Part shown: positions 14,513 to 15,149 of the stretch, in pieces
Layout: every line of letters starts with the position of its first letter
How positions within the stretch are numbered: position 1 is the first letter of the stretch
Assembly (NCBI GenBank): GCA_013140875.1
Contig: JABFSB010000058.1
Coordinates: 1-15,149 of the forward strand
DNA from: Acidobacteriota bacterium
GTDB taxonomy: Bacteria; Acidobacteriota; Blastocatellia; Pyrinomonadales; Pyrinomonadaceae
Direction of reading: 5' to 3'
DNA length: 15,149 nucleotides
Notes under the pieces: model-generated
Databases searched by the model: none
Told to the model about the DNA's origin: nothing
The model's input: only the letters and a program-made list of their open reading frames with translations
Made by a program: the position numbers and the translations under genes

Positions 14513-15149
14513 ATGCTGAAGACGAAATTTGCTCTTCTAATGGCGTTGGCCTTCGCATTCGCGATACCCGCCTGGGCCCAATCGCCCGAGAAAGTAATCG
14601 TAAAGGTGACCGTCGTCGATGACGGTTTGAATCTGAAGAACGTTCCGAAGTTTTCCTTGATCGTTCAACGAATCAATGATCCCGCCGCGGCTGCAACAAA
14701 GGTATCTACGTCCGCTGACGGCACTGTCGAGTTAGCCCTTTCGCCAGGACGCTACACGGCAGCCTCTGAAAAGCCGCTTTCGTTCCAGAATCGAAGTTTC
14801 AGTTGGGAGCAGGCATTTGCGGTAGAACGGGGAAAGCCTTTGACTATCGAACTTAGCAGCGACAACGCGAAGGTGGAATCCGCAACGGCGTCCGCAGCCG
14901 GCGGCCGCGACATCAGCCGCGGCGGCGAGATGTTCAAAAAGCTGCGCGACGGCGTTGTGACCGTGCAGGGCGAGCTTGGGCCGGGAACCGGATTTATCGT
15001 CGACGAATCGGGTTTAGTACTGACCAATCAGCATGTGATCGACCAGTCGAACGAGATACGTGTTCGGTTCGATAGATACACGGCCGTAAAGGCCCGCGTT
15101 CTTGCGGTGGACGAAGAACGCGATCTGGCGGTTCTGCAGATAAATATGT
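14513..15149 (+). CDS. Secreted trypsin/Deg-like serine protease, 5' part
   Basis: The window ends inside this gene; 212 residues are visible. Residues 1-22 form a signal peptide (KFALLMALAFAFAIPAWA, likely cleaved after AWA). Residues 26-115 form a beta-rich domain with a KVTVVDDG strand, a DGTVELALSPGRYTA turn and an IEL strand. It resembles carboxypeptidase-regulatory or CNA-B-like Ig folds. A short Ala/Ser-rich linker leads to the protease domain at about 138. There GPGTGFIVDESGLVLTNQHV supplies the catalytic His174 and ERDLAVLQI the catalytic Asp204, the pattern of HtrA/Deg-type S1C proteases. The catalytic Ser and any PDZ domain lie beyond the window. I expect a periplasmic or cell-surface quality-control protease. 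The N-terminal beta domain is not part of standard DegP. Confidence 0.85.
   Translation, partial: MLKTKFALLMALAFAFAIPAWAQSPEKVIVKVTVVDDGLNLKNVPKFSLIVQRINDPAAAATKVSTSADGTVELALSPGRYTAASEKPLSFQNRSFSWEQAFAVERGKPLTIELSSDNAKVESATASAAGGRDISRGGEMFKKLRDGVVTVQGELGPGTGFIVDESGLVLTNQHVIDQSNEIRVRFDRYTAVKARVLAVDEERDLAVLQINM

Noticed and set aside
1..15149. Genetic code with TGA read as Trp
   Set aside because: rimO, the SGNH gene, the 112-residue orphan, the deacetylase and others end at TGA in sensible places, so TGA is a normal stop here.

Overview
The window comes from a Gram-negative-type bacterial chromosome of moderate GC content. I favour an Acidobacteriota relative (Blastocatellia / Pyrinomonadaceae-like). 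That rests on weak clues: a zinc-ribbon, membrane-anchored protein with an Asn/Thr/Ser-rich linker, secreted M20 and S41 peptidases, a TgpA-like transglutaminase and a Deg-type protease beside house-keeping rimO. There are no insertion sequences, CRISPR arrays, tRNA or rRNA genes. TGA is used as a normal stop by several genes, so the standard code applies.

Layout. (1) 1-3088, plus strand: the 3' end of a DUF1304 membrane protein, a secreted M20/CPG2-like metallopeptidase and a secreted S41-type serine peptidase. (2) 3092-3937, minus strand: a zinc-ribbon membrane protein ending 3 nt from the S41 gene, with a possible tiny gene upstream. (3) 4164-5149, plus strand: a small unknown gene, then an NlpC/P60-type papain-like hydrolase interrupted by one in-frame TGA at 4820-4822. 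The catalytic Cys motif lies just after the TGA in the same frame, so the two apparent ORFs are one gene. It is either a recoded (possibly selenocysteine) gene or a fresh nonsense allele. (4) 5150-6502, minus strand: rimO, abutting the NlpC/P60 stop. (5) 6656-11891, plus strand: a tightly coupled five-gene cassette behind a good promoter, encoding an SGNH hydrolase-like protein, a NodU/TobZ-type carbamoyltransferase, a class I methyltransferase, an acidic orphan protein and a NodB-type polysaccharide deacetylase. (6) 11960-14134, minus strand: a TgpA-like transglutaminase membrane protein. (7) 14135-14512: a divergent regulatory region with nested dyads and a 9-bp pyrimidine repeat. (8) 14513-end, plus strand: the start of a secreted trypsin/Deg-like protease with an extra N-terminal beta domain.

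How the genes work together. The cassette in region 5 looks like a set of decorating enzymes (carbamoylation, methylation, deacetylation, and possibly acyl transfer or removal) acting on a glycan or glycosylated metabolite, with no glycosyltransferase in view. The rest is mainly envelope and extracytoplasmic proteolysis plus ribosomal protein S12 modification. The most unusual feature is the in-frame TGA beside the NlpC/P60 active site. The next is the dyad-rich promoter region upstream of the transglutaminase gene.
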